Shown piece by piece: positions 63,435 to 64,000 of a stretch of DNA of 64,000 bases. Made by a program: the position numbers and the translations under genes. The notes beneath the pieces are model-generated. The model saw only the letters and a program-made list of their open reading frames with translations. It did not search any database and was not told where the DNA came from. Each line of letters starts with the position of its first letter. Position 1 is the stretch's first letter. This stretch comes from Flectonema sp. DT1601 (Eukaryota > Euglenozoa > Diplonemea > Diplonemida > Diplonemidae): assembly GCA_964019425.1 (NCBI GenBank), contig OZ025794.1:186001-250000 (forward strand), in the 5' to 3' direction.

Positions 63435-64000
63435 TTAGTAGTGTTTTGAGATTTCTTCCTCCCAATTGTCACCGCTGGCTGTCCGGAGTAACAAATGGAT
63501 TACCAAGTTTGGGTTTTTTACTGCGAAGTCTTTCGGTCCGTTACCAACAGTTGTAATGTTTTCACTAATTTGATTCGTTGAAAAATTATTTGAAAATGCT
63601 CGAAGTACTTTATTGGTTGGCTCAACAAGACCAAGAAGCATACAACACAATGGATCGTATGGAACAGACAGGTGAGGGAAAGTGTTCCAAATCCGGGTAC
63701 CCATTGGTATTGATGAAAGTTTATGTAACTCTCTAACGTCAACACCATACGCTCGTTTTAAAATCTCAGGAGAAGACTCGTCTTTAACGAATTCCTGAAG
63801 CGTCTCCAACACCACCGAACGAAGATCCCAAGGTAACTCACTCCTGCATAGTTTTATATATTCAATATGTTCTTGTTTTATCGGACATTCGTATGCTGCA
63901 TATTTTCCAAGCAATACAATCGGTATGTTCAATTCCCTGCCGCGTTTAAATAACAATTCAGCAGCCTCGATATCACACCTCAGATTATATGATTCTGGAT
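63435..64000 (-). CDS. Partial gene, possible inosine-uridine nucleoside hydrolase-like protein
   Basis: C-terminal 188 residues of a gene that enters from the right edge. The open frame continues past the first annotated start to the window end. The visible N-terminal part (SYNLRCDIEAAELLFKRG, then IPIVLLGKYAAYECPI) resembles the NxxxDPEAAxxVF segment and following strand of nucleoside hydrolases, which split ribonucleosides for salvage. The remainder (RIWNTFPHLSVPYDPLC) would carry the usual downstream YDPLA-like motif. The catalytic Asp cluster should lie further upstream, outside the window. A moderate match by eye only. Confidence 0.5.
   Translation of the reverse strand, partial: PESYNLRCDIEAAELLFKRGRELNIPIVLLGKYAAYECPIKQEHIEYIKLCRSELPWDLRSVVLETLQEFVKDESSPEILKRAYGVDVRELHKLSSIPMGTRIWNTFPHLSVPYDPLCCMLLGLVEPTNKVLRAFSNNFSTNQISENITTVGNGPKDFAVKNPNLVIHLLLRTASGDNWEEEISKHY

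Noticed and set aside
1-64000. Retrovirus, LTR element, Polinton or toxin gene remains
   Set aside because: No reverse transcriptase, integrase, capsid or long terminal repeats were recognised in any frame.

Overview
The window is AT-rich nuclear DNA from a unicellular eukaryote, probably a heterotrophic flagellate. It holds 17 protein genes, and every one lies on the minus strand. Coding regions are mostly uninterrupted. Five short GT-AG introns (67 to 130 nt) could be placed by joining adjacent exons in frame. Most start codons lie a few to about 60 nt downstream of a pyrimidine-rich stretch ending in AG, and some gaps between genes are only about 115 to 120 bp. One-way gene order with an acceptor-like site before each gene fits polycistronic transcription with spliced-leader trans-splicing (Euglenozoa, dinoflagellates, perkinsids). 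5'-UTR cis-introns are the alternative. The translation factor is EFL rather than EF-1alpha, and a protein built from two four-EF-hand modules resembles trypanosome flagellar calcium-binding protein. I lean towards a euglenozoan-like flagellate but cannot fix the clade from sequence alone. The standard genetic code is used.

Layout, low to high coordinate: Cdc14-type phosphatase (574-2100); a 6.8-kb repeat-rich gap with a permuted LSU rRNA fragment, a MITE and several dispersed repeat families (2101-8927); ankyrin-repeat protein; EFL (two exons); small ubiquitin-fold protein; GPR180/TMEM145-like membrane protein; PH-like/PDZ protein; a 1028-residue unknown; a polycystin-1-like receptor of 3416 residues (two exons, 22734-33051); a RING-Cys-relay (MYCBP2/PHR-type) E3 ligase fused to CCCH and RanBP2 zinc fingers; an EF-hand acyltransferase; a P4-ATPase flippase (two exons); a small PH-like protein; a carotenoid-cleavage-type oxygenase; a Pumilio protein; a coiled-coil protein; a three-exon double-module EF-hand protein; and a partial nucleoside-hydrolase-like gene running off the right edge.

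The genes are housekeeping and signalling functions: cell cycle (Cdc14), translation (EFL), RNA control (Pumilio), lipid remodelling and asymmetry (acyltransferase, flippase), ubiquitin signalling (RCR ligase, ubiquitin-fold proteins), and flagellar or calcium sensing (polycystin-like receptor, EF-hand protein). They do not form an obvious pathway.

Intergenic DNA is full of homopolymer A or T runs and short dispersed repeats. One family (A, seven copies) has poly-A tails like a SINE. Three others (B, D, E) keep hairpins between copies, and one copy of F sits inside a copy of E with a 25-bp target duplication. I saw no CRISPR array, no credible intact tRNA and no viral or LTR element.
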